A stretch of DNA of 64,000 nucleotides from Streptomyces sp. A2-16 (GTDB lineage: Bacteria; Actinomycetota; Actinomycetes; Streptomycetales; Streptomycetaceae), in assembly GCF_018128905.1 (NCBI RefSeq), contig NZ_CP063808.1:5270001-5334000 (forward strand). The letters are read 5' to 3'. The first letter of the stretch is position 1; each line of letters begins with the position of its first letter. The notes under the pieces are model-generated. The model saw only the letters and a list, made by a program, of their open reading frames with translations. It was not told the DNA's origin and searched no databases. The translations under genes were made by a program, and so were the position numbers. This document shows positions 1-8,640 of this stretch, in pieces.

Positions 1-768
1 AGCGCCGCCCAGATCAAGGAGGGCATCGCCGACCCGGGCGTGAACAGGCTCACCGAGTTGTCCGGGCAGTGGGCCGACCCGGTCGGGGCCCGTGTGACCA
101 GCCGGCTGAGGGACGCCGGCTGGTTGCCGCAGAGCCCGCAGGACGGCTTCGGGGTCGGGCATCCTCAGTTCAAGTACGAGGTTCCACTGGCCGGGAGAAC
201 CGAGGACGACCTGCTTCGGAGCATGAACCAGCTGTGGCGTCGCAACATCAAGAAGGCGGCCAGGGCGGGAGTCGAGGTCACGACCGGTGAGGACCTCAAG
301 GCCTTCCACGACCTCTACCTCCACACCGCCGAGCGCGACCGCTTCACACCCCGGCCGCTGCGCTACTTCGAGACCATGTTCGCGGCGCTCGAAGCGGAGG
401 ACCCCGAGCGGATCAGGCTCTACCTGGCCCGTCACCAGGGAGACCTGGTCGCCGCCACCATCCTGATCCGCGTCGGCACCCACGCGTGGTACGCCTACGG
501 CGCCTCCTCCACCGAGAAGCGCGAAGTGCGCGGCTCCAACGCCTGCCAGTGGGCGATGATCCGGGATTCCCTGGCCTCCGGCTGCGACATCTACGACCTG
601 CGTGGCATCACCCCCACCCTCGACCCCGACGACCCGCATGCCGGGCTGATCCAGTTCAAGGTCGGCACCGGCGGTCGCGCGGTGAGGTACGTCGGCGAAT
701 GGGACCTGCCGCTGCGGCCGTTGGTCTACCGGGCCTTCGACCTCTACATCACGCGGCGCGGGCGATGA
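1..768 (+). CDS. Fem/VanK-type peptidoglycan branch aminoacyltransferase (5' end outside window)
   Basis: Reading frame 1 is open from the first base, so the start lies upstream; a GTG at 40 is an internal possibility. The visible 255 residues carry the C-terminal GNAT-like half of the FemABX family: the basic segment LWRRNIKKAARAGVEV, the lipid II-binding region, and the ending IYDLRGITPTLDP...GLIQFKVGTGG. Family members use aminoacyl-tRNA to add bridge residues to the stem peptide of lipid II in the cytoplasm. In Streptomyces coelicolor a member, VanK, is needed when precursors end in D-Lac. The vanHAX cassette 7 kb downstream makes a VanK role attractive, but it may equally be the housekeeping FemX. 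Family confident; VanK assignment is inference. Confidence 0.8.
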   Translation, partial: SAAQIKEGIADPGVNRLTELSGQWADPVGARVTSRLRDAGWLPQSPQDGFGVGHPQFKYEVPLAGRTEDDLLRSMNQLWRRNIKKAARAGVEVTTGEDLKAFHDLYLHTAERDRFTPRPLRYFETMFAALEAEDPERIRLYLARHQGDLVAATILIRVGTHAWYAYGASSTEKREVRGSNACQWAMIRDSLASGCDIYDLRGITPTLDPDDPHAGLIQFKVGTGGRAVRYVGEWDLPLRPLVYRAFDLYITRRGR

Positions 769-852
769 ACGGATCCTCGGAGTGAGCATCGAGGAGCTGG
801 ACCTAGCCGGTGCAGCTGCCCGGTCACAGGCGATGGGTGTGCGGCGCAAGGC

Positions 853-1788
853 TCAGTGGGGAAGCACCCACCCCGGAGCCCAGGTCCCGGCGGCGTCGCG
901 GCCGGCTCCCGTGGCGGCGAGGTGGGCACGGAGGGTGGCCAGTGCCGGGTGGGGGTTGTCGCGGTGCCAGAGGAGCGAGTGCGGGTAGACAGGCGTCGGA
1001 TCGGTCACCGGGATGCGGCGCAGACCGTGGTCGACGGGCCAGATGAGGCGGGTGTGCTCGCCCATGAACGTGGCCAGGGCCGGGGTGTCGGCGATGGTGT
1101 CGAGGAGCGCGTCGGAGCCGAAGTTGGGACCGGTCACCTCGATGGTGAGGCCGAACTCGCCGACGAGGTCGTCGTAGTAGGCGCCCCACTCGGTACCGGG
1201 GGCGATGCCGGGCATCCAGATCCGGTGCCTGGTGAGCTGGGCGACGGTCAGCGATCGGGCGTCCGCCAGAGCATGGGCGGGGCCGGTGAGCAGCTGAAGC
1301 GGCTCGTCGAGGACCCGGACGGACTCGATGTCCTCGGGAAGGGGTCGACCAGGCGCAGCGACGGCCCGGAAGGACGCGTCGATCGCACCGGAGAGAATCG
1401 CTGCGACGGCCGTCTCGATGTCGAACAGCATCATCACGTCGAGGTCGATCTCGGGATGTGCCCGGTGGAAACCGCGCATCAGATGGGACTGCGCGCTGCG
1501 CGAGGCGAGCACGTCGACGCGAAGCGGACGGCGGCCGGGGCGCACGGACGCGCCCGCACGTTCGGCGACCCTCAGCAGCTCGCGTGCGTGGGGCAGGAAC
1601 GCCTGACCGTCGATGGTGAGCTCGGCGCCGCGTGGGGCGCGGGTGAACAGCCGCACACCAAGGGTGCGCTCCAACGCGGCGATGCGCTTGGAGACGGCCT
1701 GCTGGGTGATCGAAAGGTCGGTGGCGGCCTTCTGGAACTGGCCCGCCTCCGCGACTGCGACGAAGGTGCGTACTGCTTCGAGATCCAC
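853..1788 (-). CDS. LysR-family transcriptional regulator
   Basis: Protein of about 311 residues starting at a GTG (1788) with VDLEAVRTFVAVAEAG, the usual LysR beginning; a longer upstream reading would overlap the neighbour's promoter region and is rejected. The N-terminal winged helix (FQKAATDLSITQQAVSKRIAALERTLGVRLF) is followed by a periplasmic-binding-like effector domain. It is divergent from an MFS exporter gene starting at 1928, the classic arrangement in which a LysR protein controls the transporter. A perfect inverted repeat lies in the shared intergenic region. The effector is unknown. Confidence 0.9.
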   Translation of the reverse strand: MDLEAVRTFVAVAEAGQFQKAATDLSITQQAVSKRIAALERTLGVRLFTRAPRGAELTIDGQAFLPHARELLRVAERAGASVRPGRRPLRVDVLASRSAQSHLMRGFHRAHPEIDLDVMMLFDIETAVAAILSGAIDASFRAVAAPGRPLPEDIESVRVLDEPLQLLTGPAHALADARSLTVAQLTRHRIWMPGIAPGTEWGAYYDDLVGEFGLTIEVTGPNFGSDALLDTIADTPALATFMGEHTRLIWPVDHGLRRIPVTDPTPVYPHSLLWHRDNPHPALATLRAHLAATGAGRDAAGTWAPGWVLPH

Positions 1789-1806
1789 GGCGACCCACCC
1801 TAGTGA

Positions 1807-1821
1807 ACAACCAGCGGTTGT
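1807..1821. promoter_or_regulatory. Inverted repeat, probable LysR operator
   Basis: ACAACC-AGC-GGTTGT is a perfect 6-3-6 inverted repeat lying 19 bp upstream of the LysR start, in the region shared with the MFS gene. A further GGTTGT half-site is at 1838-1843. LysR proteins commonly bind such spaced dyads in divergent promoters. The assignment rests on position and symmetry only. Confidence 0.55.
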
Positions 1822-1927
1822 GAACTGCCGCCCGACCGGTTGTTTGACCTGCTGTTGTTCTGTCCGCTTGGCTCTCCTCGGCCAACGTCGGCTTGTTCGC
1901 ACGGGAACCGAGGAGAGTGCGCTGAGC

Positions 1928-3169
1928 ATGGTGGGCAGGAGACGGTTGGGCCGAAAGTTCGGCTGGCTGTGGGCGTCGTACGCGGTGAGCGCCTACGGGT
2001 CCGGGCTGGGGTTCGGGGCGCTGCCGCTGATCGCCGTTCTCGTGCTGCATGCCGGACCCGCCCAGGTGTCCGCACTGTCCGCGGTGGGGCCCGCGGTGGG
2101 CGCGCTGATCGCGGTGCCGCTCGCGCCGTGGGTGGAGTCCCGGCCCAAGCGCCCGGTCATGATCATCATGGACCTGGCCCGGTTCGCGGTCATGGCGACG
2201 ATCCCCGTCGCCTACGCCTTCGGACGGCTCGGCTTCGTCCAACTGCTCGTGGTCTCGGCCGTGGTCGCCGCAGCCAAGATCGCCTTCAGCGCGGCAGGCG
2301 GCGCCTACCTCAAGGCCCTCGTACGACCGGATGACCTGCTCGTCGCCAACGCGCGGTTCGAGTCCACGAACTGGAGCTCCATCGCGATCGGGCCACCGCT
2401 GGGCGGGGCCGCGATCGGCGTGTTCGGACCGGTCACCACCGTGGTGGCCGACGCGCTCAGCTACCTGCTCTCCGCATTGGGCATCACCGCGATCCGCGGT
2501 CAGGGAGAAGCGCCGCGAACGACCGACCGGAGCCTGGTCCGGCCGGGTGCGCTGCTCGACGGCTGGCGACACATCATGGGCCATCCGGTTCTGCGCTCGC
2601 TCTACCTCAATCAGATGCTCGTCGCCGGCCTGATCATGGCCACCGAGCCGCTGCTGGCGGTGCTCCTGCTTCGCCGGCTCGGGTTCCCGCCCTGGCAGTA
2701 CGCCCTCGCCTTCGCCGTCCCCTGCCTCGGCGGACTCATCGGCTCCAGGCTGGCCGGCCGCGTAGTGGCCCGCTTCGGCCGGCAGTGGGTCTTCCGGATC
2801 GTGGGCAGCCTGCGCGCCGTCTGGCTGATCGGGCTTGCCTTCGTCCGTCCCGGCGTCGTCGGCCTCGTCACCGTGATGGCCGTCGAGCTGGCGATCATCA
2901 TCAACATGAGCCTGTACAGCCCGGTGCTCGCCACGTACCGGCTGGAACAGACCCCCAAGCATCTCGTCGCCCGCACCCTGACGGCCTGGTCGATCGGCTC
3001 GCAAGCGTCCATCGCCGTCCTCACCGCACTCGCCGGACTGCTCGCCGACGCCACCGGCCCGCGCACCGCGCTCACGGTCACAGGACTGCTCGTCCTGGCC
3101 ACACCGCTCCTGCTTCCCCGACAGGGCAGGACGGCGCAGCACGAGCCGGAACTGTCTCGCAGCCAGTGA
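1928..3169 (+). CDS. MFS transporter, probable exporter
   Basis: Protein of 413 residues with 10-12 hydrophobic segments typical of the major facilitator superfamily; the opening GWLWASYAVSAYGSGLGFGALPL and an Arg/Lys loop after TM2 (ESRPKRPVM) fit the MFS_3/enterobactin-exporter-like subgroup. The ATG at 1928 has an AGGAG at 1911-1915; the frame is open further upstream, but that part lies in the regulator gene. It sits in the inner cytoplasmic membrane and probably exports a small molecule under control of the divergent LysR gene. Substrate not predictable. Confidence 0.88.
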   Translation: MVGRRRLGRKFGWLWASYAVSAYGSGLGFGALPLIAVLVLHAGPAQVSALSAVGPAVGALIAVPLAPWVESRPKRPVMIIMDLARFAVMATIPVAYAFGRLGFVQLLVVSAVVAAAKIAFSAAGGAYLKALVRPDDLLVANARFESTNWSSIAIGPPLGGAAIGVFGPVTTVVADALSYLLSALGITAIRGQGEAPRTTDRSLVRPGALLDGWRHIMGHPVLRSLYLNQMLVAGLIMATEPLLAVLLLRRLGFPPWQYALAFAVPCLGGLIGSRLAGRVVARFGRQWVFRIVGSLRAVWLIGLAFVRPGVVGLVTVMAVELAIIINMSLYSPVLATYRLEQTPKHLVARTLTAWSIGSQASIAVLTALAGLLADATGPRTALTVTGLLVLATPLLLPRQGRTAQHEPELSRSQ

Positions 3170-3326
3170 GGCACCGCGACGTGCCCCGCCCGCGGACCGC
3201 CGTCGGGCCCTCGGTGCATGTCCGCGTCGACCTGAACCAGCGGCTGCGCGAGCACCACGTCACCGCCGAGGGCCCAGGGGCTCGCTCCTTCGCCCTGCCC
3301 CGACCCGCCCCGACGGCCGCAGCTTG

Positions 3327-3361
3327 CCACCGGCCACCGGCCACCGGCCACCGGCCACCGG
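3327..3361. repeat. Five tandem copies of CCACCGG
   Basis: Five exact head-to-tail copies of the 7-mer CCACCGG lie in the 241-bp gap between the MFS gene and the APH gene. No gene is convincing in this gap. The array looks like slippage in GC-rich DNA. Confidence 0.9.
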
Positions 3362-3410
3362 CGAGAACGTGCAGGCCCGCGAAGCCCACCCGGAGGCGGG
3401 GCAGCGCGTA

Positions 3411-4301
3411 TCAGACACCCTTCAGGACCCGATCAAGCGCCGCCCGGCCCGCAGGTCCCCAGTGCGGCTTGCCGCCGGGAAGGCCCCGATCTCCGTTCTG
3501 CCCCATGAGCATCAGGAAGAGGCTCTTCATCGCGGCAAGCCCGCGAGCGCGCCGGATCGCTGCCTCGTCCGCATGCTCGTACGTGTCGAAGAACCGTGAG
3601 GCCGTGCCCGCGGGCAGCAGCACCCATGCGGCGGCGAGGTCCCACGCCGGGTCGCCGGCGAACATGTCACCGAAGTCGACGATGCCCGAGAGCGTGCCGT
3701 CCGAGACGACGACGTTCGCGGGATGGAGGTCGCCGTGCACCCACACCCGCGGGCCCTCCCACGCGTCGGCCGCGACGGCGTCGTCCCAGACGGCCCGGAC
3801 ATCGGCGGCGATGTCGTCGAGGACGACGGCCTGGAGGAAGTTCTCGAAGCCGTCCGTGCAGTTCCTCGGATGGCCACCGCGGTCCGCGGCGATCGGCGCC
3901 TCGGCGGGTGCCTCCACATGGAGTGCGCGCAGGAAGCCCGCCAGCGTGTCGGCAGCGTGGGCGCCGCGGGTGATCGTGCCGTGGTCGAGGGGCTCGCCGT
4001 CGACCCACGTCATCACCGTCCAGTGCTTGGGGAAGCGCGCGGAGGGTTCGCCGAACCGCACCGGGGTCGGCACCGGGAGCGGTAGGCGCGGGGCCAGCAC
4101 GGGTAGCCACCGCCGCTCCTTGAGCTGGAGTTCCGGGGTGGGGTCCATGCGCTGCATGCGCACCGCCAACTCGTCCCCGAGGCGCCACATTTGGTTGCCC
4201 CAGCCCCCCGCCACCTCACGGACGGCCAGCCCCGCAAGGTCTGGATGCTGCTCCCGCAGCAGGTCGCGAACCAGGTCTGCGGTGATCTCGGTGTCGGTCA
4301 T
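3411..4301 (-). CDS. APH-fold phosphotransferase
   Basis: Protein of 296 residues of the aminoglycoside phosphotransferase/choline kinase family (APH, PF01636). The Brenner motif HGDLHPANVVV supplies the catalytic Asp, and DFGDMFAGDPAWDLA supplies the metal-binding DFG-like Asp. An N-terminal lobe with VREVAGGWGNQMWRLGDELAVRM carries the nucleotide-binding strands. It would transfer phosphate from ATP to a hydroxyl of an unknown small substrate; sequence alone does not show whether it confers antibiotic resistance. Convergent with the MFS gene and divergent from a methyltransferase. Confidence 0.88.
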   Translation of the reverse strand: MTDTEITADLVRDLLREQHPDLAGLAVREVAGGWGNQMWRLGDELAVRMQRMDPTPELQLKERRWLPVLAPRLPLPVPTPVRFGEPSARFPKHWTVMTWVDGEPLDHGTITRGAHAADTLAGFLRALHVEAPAEAPIAADRGGHPRNCTDGFENFLQAVVLDDIAADVRAVWDDAVAADAWEGPRVWVHGDLHPANVVVSDGTLSGIVDFGDMFAGDPAWDLAAAWVLLPAGTASRFFDTYEHADEAAIRRARGLAAMKSLFLMLMGQNGDRGLPGGKPHWGPAGRAALDRVLKGV

Positions 4302-4428
4302 GCGAAGTCACAGTACTGAGGCGACGGTGGCCGCGACGCTTGAACGAACCGCTTGTTGGATCTTCAAAGCCGCGAGCCCGGTCGGGGCGACCAGGAACCG
4401 AACGGATGCAGTGCACGTCTCCCGCACC

Positions 4429-5217
4429 ATGATCTCCAACGAGCACCAGGAGAAAGCGAGTTCCACCGGGCTCACGCCGCCGTCCCCTGTGAATGTGGAT
4501 CCACCGAAGGTCAACGACTACAGCAGTTTCGCCGAGGCGTACACGGCCGAGAATGAAGCCAACCTCATCAACGCCCACTACGAGCGGCCTGCGATGCTGG
4601 CCCTCGCCGGAGAGGTGACCGGCCGACGGATCCTCGACGTCGGCTGCGGCTCCGGGCCCCTGTTCGCCGCGCTGCGCGACCGTGGCGCCGTCGTGAGCGG
4701 CTTCGATGCGAGTGCCGGGATGCTGGAGCTGGCCCGGCGGCGGCTCGGCGACGGTGCGGACCTGAAGGTGGCGGACCTGGACGGCCCGCTGCCCTATCCC
4801 GATGACACGTTCGACGATGCGGTCGCCTCACTGGTGCTGCACTACCTGGAGGACTGGGGACCGGCACTGGCCGAGCTTCGGCGCGTGCTCAAGCCGGGCG
4901 GCCGGCTGATCGCGTCCGTCGACCATCCCTTTGCGATCAACCTCATGCACCGCCAGGCCGGCCGCGAGGCCGAGTACGACTACTTCGACACCACCAACTG
5001 GACCGAAGAGTGGACCATGGGCGGCCACACCGCACTGATGAGCATCTGGCACAGGCCACTGCACGCGATGATCGAAGCCTTCACCGGAGCCGGCTTCCGG
5101 ATCACGGCCATCAGCGAGCCCGAGCCCGATCCCTCCGCCCGCCAACTGTTCCCCGAGGCCATCGCCACGAAGACGCGCTTCTTGTGCTTCCTGTTCTTCG
5201 TCCTGCAGGCCGACTGA
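4429..5217 (+). CDS. Class I SAM-dependent methyltransferase
   Basis: Protein of 262 residues with the SAM-binding motif I ILDVGCGSGPLF, motif II acidic residue in VSGFDASAGML, and the post motif LRRVLKPGGRLIASV typical of the Methyltransf_11 group. The ATG at 4429 was chosen because it is the first reasonable start after the divergent APH gene; a long open frame extends upstream but is antisense to that gene and has shadow composition. The C-terminal part (DHPFAINLMHRQ...YFDTTNWTEEWTM) is typical of small-molecule methyltransferases. Substrate unknown. Confidence 0.85.
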   Translation: MISNEHQEKASSTGLTPPSPVNVDPPKVNDYSSFAEAYTAENEANLINAHYERPAMLALAGEVTGRRILDVGCGSGPLFAALRDRGAVVSGFDASAGMLELARRRLGDGADLKVADLDGPLPYPDDTFDDAVASLVLHYLEDWGPALAELRRVLKPGGRLIASVDHPFAINLMHRQAGREAEYDYFDTTNWTEEWTMGGHTALMSIWHRPLHAMIEAFTGAGFRITAISEPEPDPSARQLFPEAIATKTRFLCFLFFVLQAD

Positions 5218-5358
5218 AGGGTGTTGGATCGCTTGGTGACGGCATGTCGGAGTGGTGGCGGACGGGCAATGGGCGACAGGCGCCGTAACCGTCAATGCCG
5301 AAGCCGTCATTCTGCACGGCGTTGGCGGTTGATCCGGCAGATGGCATGATCGCCGCCC

Positions 5359-5976
5359 ATGGACACGCTGCCGTTCGACGCGGTGCTGTGCGACTTCGAC
5401 GGAGTCGTGCACCTGTGGGATCCCGACGGGATGAACGCACTGGACAGGGCCTGGGGCCTGCCCGAGGGCACGTTGGCGCAGGCCGCGTTCGAGGGCGAGT
5501 TGCTCCAGGCAGCCGTCACGGGTTGTCTGAGCGACGAGCAATGGCGTGACCGAGTCGCCCAGGACCTGACCCCGGTCTGCGGATCACCGGGTCGGGCAAG
5601 GGAGTTGGTCGCGAGATGGAGCAAGCTCACCGGCCGGGTCGACCCCGACGTCGTGGATGTGCTCGGCGCGCTCCGCACGAGGGTGCCCGTGGTCCTGGTC
5701 TCCAACGCGACCACCAGGTTGGAGGCATATCTCGCCGCGATCGGGCTGGACGAGGCGTTCGACGCAGTGGTCAACACAGCCCGGATCGGGGTGGCCAAGC
5801 CGGACCGACGCGTCTTCGACACAGCCGCCCGGCGAGCCGGAGCCGACCTCACGCGGTGTCTGTTCGTCGATGACACCGCTGGTCATGTCAGGGCAGCTCA
5901 GGCGGCCGGCGCGGCGGGCCTGCACTTCCGGGGCATCGAACAACTGCGGGCCGCTGTCGCGCCGCTGCTGAGCTGA
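5359..5976 (+). CDS. HAD-family hydrolase
   Basis: Protein of 205 residues with all haloacid dehalogenase motifs: motif I DFDGVV with the nucleophilic Asp, motif II VLVSNATT, motif III Lys in GVAKPDRRVFDTA, and motif IV FVDDTAGHVRAA. The cap is the small helical type (HAD-IA), so it is probably a phosphatase for a small phosphorylated metabolite. It stands alone between a methyltransferase and the convergent MurF paralogue. Substrate unknown. Confidence 0.88.
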   Translation: MDTLPFDAVLCDFDGVVHLWDPDGMNALDRAWGLPEGTLAQAAFEGELLQAAVTGCLSDEQWRDRVAQDLTPVCGSPGRARELVARWSKLTGRVDPDVVDVLGALRTRVPVVLVSNATTRLEAYLAAIGLDEAFDAVVNTARIGVAKPDRRVFDTAARRAGADLTRCLFVDDTAGHVRAAQAAGAAGLHFRGIEQLRAAVAPLLS

Positions 5977-6123
5977 CCGATGCGGCGCACCATCACCCGT
6001 CCGTCACCCACCCTTGCCACGCGTCCGAACACGCGCATGGCCTCGCCCGCCCGGAGAGCCTGACGCCCGCACCTTCGACGGTACGGCGACTGCGACGCCG
6101 TTTCTCCGGCTCGCCTCGCCGAC

Positions 6124-7467
6124 CTACCTGAGCGCGGCGGCCACCTCGTCCAGGCGTGCTCCTCGGGACCCCTTGACGAGCACCACATCGTCGGCGGCCA
6201 GGTGGTCGCGCAACCAGTCGACGGCCGCGCTGTTGTCGGCCAGTGCCACCCCGCGCTCGCCCGCACCGTCGGCGATCGACAGCGCGGTCTTGCCGATCGA
6301 GACCACCACGTCGGCCCGGTGGGCGGCGTACTGTCCGACGGCGTGGTGCTCGGCGTCGCTGACGTGGCCGAGTTCGAGCATCTCGCCGAGGACGGCGATG
6401 CGGCGTCCGCCCGCGATCGCGGCCAGCGCGTCCAGGGCCGCGCGGGTCGAGTCGGGGTTGGCGTTGTAGGAGTCGTTGAGCAGTGTCGCTCCGCCGGCGA
6501 GGTCACGCGGTTCCAGGCGCCACTTCGACAGCGGGGCGGTGGCCAGCGCCGTTGCGGCCGTGTCGAGGGGTACGCCGGCCCGCAGACCCGCGGCCGCGGC
6601 GGCCGACGCATTGAGCGCCTGGTGGGCGCCCACGTGCGGAAGCGCCACGGGATGCAAGGCGTCGACGGTCCGCAGGGTGAAGGACGGTCGGCCGAGCGAG
6701 TCCAGAGACAGGCCGCGCACCCGCACATCGGCGTGCTCCGCCCGGCCGAAGGTCAGCACCGGACCGTCGGTGAGCGCGCGCATCGCGACCACCCGGGGAT
6801 CGTCCGCGTTGAGGACGGCGGTGCCGCCGGGCGCCAGCCCTCGCACGAGTTCACCCTTGGCCTTGGCGATGGCCCCGCGCGAACCGAACGAACCGAGGTG
6901 GGCCTGGCCGACGCCGAGGACGACGGCGACGTCGGGGGCGACCAGGCCGGTGAGTTCGGCGATGTCGCCGATGTGGCGGGCTCCCATCTCCAGGACGAGG
7001 AACCGCGTGGTGGCGTCGGCGCGCAGCATGGTGAGCGGCACACCGAGTTCGTTGTTGAACGAGCCGAACGTGGCGATCGTCGGCGCAGTGCTCGACAGCA
7101 CGGCCGCCAGCAAGTCCTTGGTACTGGTCTTGCCCTGCGAGCCGGTCACCCCGAAGACCGTCAGCCGTTCGCGCAGCCGGCCCACGACGTGGGCGGCGAG
7201 CGTCTGCAGCGCGGCCTGTGCGTCCTCGACGACGATGGTGGGCAGCGGCGTGGGCCGGGAGCCGAGTACGGCCACGGCGCCGGCCCGGCCCGCCTGCTCG
7301 GCGTAGTCGTGACCGTCGACGTGCTCCCCCGTGAAGGCGACGAAGAGGCTGCCCGGTTCGGCCCGCCTGCTGTCGAGCACGGCCGGCGCGGTCACCGTGA
7401 CGGATTCGTCTCCCGAGATCGTCCCGCCGGCAATGGCGGCGATCTCACCAGCACTGAGCGGAATCAT
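6124..7467 (-). CDS. murF: MurF-type UDP-MurNAc-tripeptide--D-Ala-D-X ligase paralogue
   Basis: Protein of 447 residues, the usual MurF length. It has the Mur ligase P-loop VTGSQGKTSTKDLLA, the central-domain LVLEMGARHIGDIAEL, and the MurF hallmark NDSYNANPDSTRAALD, ending in a C-terminal Rossmann-like domain (AVLGEMLELG). MurF joins the terminal dipeptide to UDP-MurNAc-tripeptide in the cytoplasm. It is divergent from vanH with a 159-bp shared control region, so it is likely a second, cassette-associated MurF that accepts D-Ala-D-Lac; the housekeeping copy normally lies in the dcw cluster. Depsipeptide preference is inference. Confidence 0.88.
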   Translation of the reverse strand: MIPLSAGEIAAIAGGTISGDESVTVTAPAVLDSRRAEPGSLFVAFTGEHVDGHDYAEQAGRAGAVAVLGSRPTPLPTIVVEDAQAALQTLAAHVVGRLRERLTVFGVTGSQGKTSTKDLLAAVLSSTAPTIATFGSFNNELGVPLTMLRADATTRFLVLEMGARHIGDIAELTGLVAPDVAVVLGVGQAHLGSFGSRGAIAKAKGELVRGLAPGGTAVLNADDPRVVAMRALTDGPVLTFGRAEHADVRVRGLSLDSLGRPSFTLRTVDALHPVALPHVGAHQALNASAAAAAGLRAGVPLDTAATALATAPLSKWRLEPRDLAGGATLLNDSYNANPDSTRAALDALAAIAGGRRIAVLGEMLELGHVSDAEHHAVGQYAAHRADVVVSIGKTALSIADGAGERGVALADNSAAVDWLRDHLAADDVVLVKGSRGARLDEVAAALR

Positions 7468-7571
7468 GCCGGGATCTCGCAGTTCTGAGAGAAAGGCTTC
7501 CGGAAAAACGGAATCGGTTGGGCAATCAACGTAGCCATGTGCCCGACGCTAGCGGCCAGTTGCATATCGTC

Positions 7572-7595
7572 GGCGTATCCAAAACCGCATACGCC
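7572..7595. promoter_or_regulatory. Inverted repeat between murF and vanH
   Basis: GGCGTAT (7572-7578) and ATACGCC (7589-7595) form a perfect 7-bp inverted repeat with a 10-bp spacer, 32 bp upstream of the vanH start, in the divergent murF-vanH control region. A related GCATAT lies at 7562-7567. It is a candidate site for a VanR-type regulator or another repressor; no regulator gene for it is in the window. Confidence 0.4.
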
Positions 7596-7626
7596 CCGGC
7601 AACACGACCTCGCCTTGGCTGTCTCC

Positions 7627-8640
7627 ATGACCCACAGCGAATCAGCCCGAGGGGCGGCCGGATGCACCCTGTCCCCGGCAACGGGTATCACCGTCTACGG
7701 ATGCGGGCCGGACGAGGCGACTCTGTTCCGGGAGAAGGCACTCCGCTTCGGCGTCAGCACCACCATCACGGACTCGGCGGTATCGGAGGCGAATACCGGC
7801 CTGGCTGCCGGGAATCGATGCATCAGCGTAGGCCACAAAACCCGGATCACCCGTTCCACACTTCTCGCTCTCCGTCGAGCAGGCGTCGAATACATCTCCA
7901 CGCGGAGCATCGGCTGCAACCACATCGATGTGGAATACGCGGCCGGTATCGGCATCTCGGTCGAGAATGTCGCCTACTCGCCCGACAGCGTGGCCGACTA
8001 CACCCTGATGCTGATGCTGATGGCGGTACGGAACGCGAAGACCACCGTCCGCCGCTCGGACCGCCACGACTACCGACTGCACGAGGTACGCGGCAAGGAA
8101 CTGCGCGACCTGACCATCGGAGTCGTGGGAACAGGGCGTATCGGCACGGCGGTCGTGGAAAGGCTCAAGGGCTTCGGCAGTCGGATCCTTTTCCATGACC
8201 GTCGCCCCAGGACATCTAACGGATACGTTTCCCTCGACGAATTGCTGCGGCTGAGCGACATCGTGACGCTCCACGCACCGCTCACCACGGACACGCATCA
8301 CCTCCTCGACCGTCGGCGCATCGACGGGATGAAGGACGGCGCCTTCGTCATCAACACCGGACGCGGTCCCCTGATCGATACCCAAGCCCTCGTCGCGGCG
8401 CTGGAAAGCGGCCGCCTGGGCGGTGCGGCGCTGGATGTCGTCGAGGGAGAAGAAGGAATCTTCTACTCCGACTGCCGCAACAGGCACATCGAAAGCAAGG
8501 CACTGCTGCGGCTGCAGGAGATGCCGAACGTGCTCATCACCCCGCACACGGCGTACTACACGGAGCACGCCCTGATCGACACGGTCGAGAACTCCATCAT
8601 CAACTGCCTGGAATTCGAGAGAAGGAATCAGCATGGCTAG
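7627..8640 (+). CDS. vanH: VanH D-lactate dehydrogenase
   Basis: Protein of 337 residues that reduces pyruvate to D-lactate for cell-wall precursors. The VanH beginning GITVYGCGPDEATLFREKA is conserved, followed by STRSIGCNHIDVEYA, the NAD-binding GVVGTGRIGTAVVERLKGFG, the catalytic Arg region INTGRGPLIDT, and the catalytic His in NVLITPHTAYYTEHAL. The ATG at 7627 gives the family length; an upstream ATG at 7537 would add 30 unrelated residues. No Shine-Dalgarno sequence is evident. The stop overlaps the vanA start by 8 bp, showing translational coupling. Confidence 0.95.
   Translation: MTHSESARGAAGCTLSPATGITVYGCGPDEATLFREKALRFGVSTTITDSAVSEANTGLAAGNRCISVGHKTRITRSTLLALRRAGVEYISTRSIGCNHIDVEYAAGIGISVENVAYSPDSVADYTLMLMLMAVRNAKTTVRRSDRHDYRLHEVRGKELRDLTIGVVGTGRIGTAVVERLKGFGSRILFHDRRPRTSNGYVSLDELLRLSDIVTLHAPLTTDTHHLLDRRRIDGMKDGAFVINTGRGPLIDTQALVAALESGRLGGAALDVVEGEEGIFYSDCRNRHIESKALLRLQEMPNVLITPHTAYYTEHALIDTVENSIINCLEFERRNQHG

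Noticed and set aside
824..3142. A 772-codon open frame on the minus strand opposite the MFS gene
   Set aside because: It is Arg/His/Gln-rich with no domain pattern and lies antisense to a clear transporter and over a LysR gene; in high-GC DNA such long shadows are expected.
3327..3361. CRISPR-like array of CCACCGG
   Set aside because: Units are 7 bp without spacers, so it is a simple tandem repeat.
2785..4428. A 548-codon extension upstream of the methyltransferase
   Set aside because: It runs antisense to the APH gene and through the MFS gene; composition is Arg/Ser/Pro-rich. The methyltransferase start was set at 4429.
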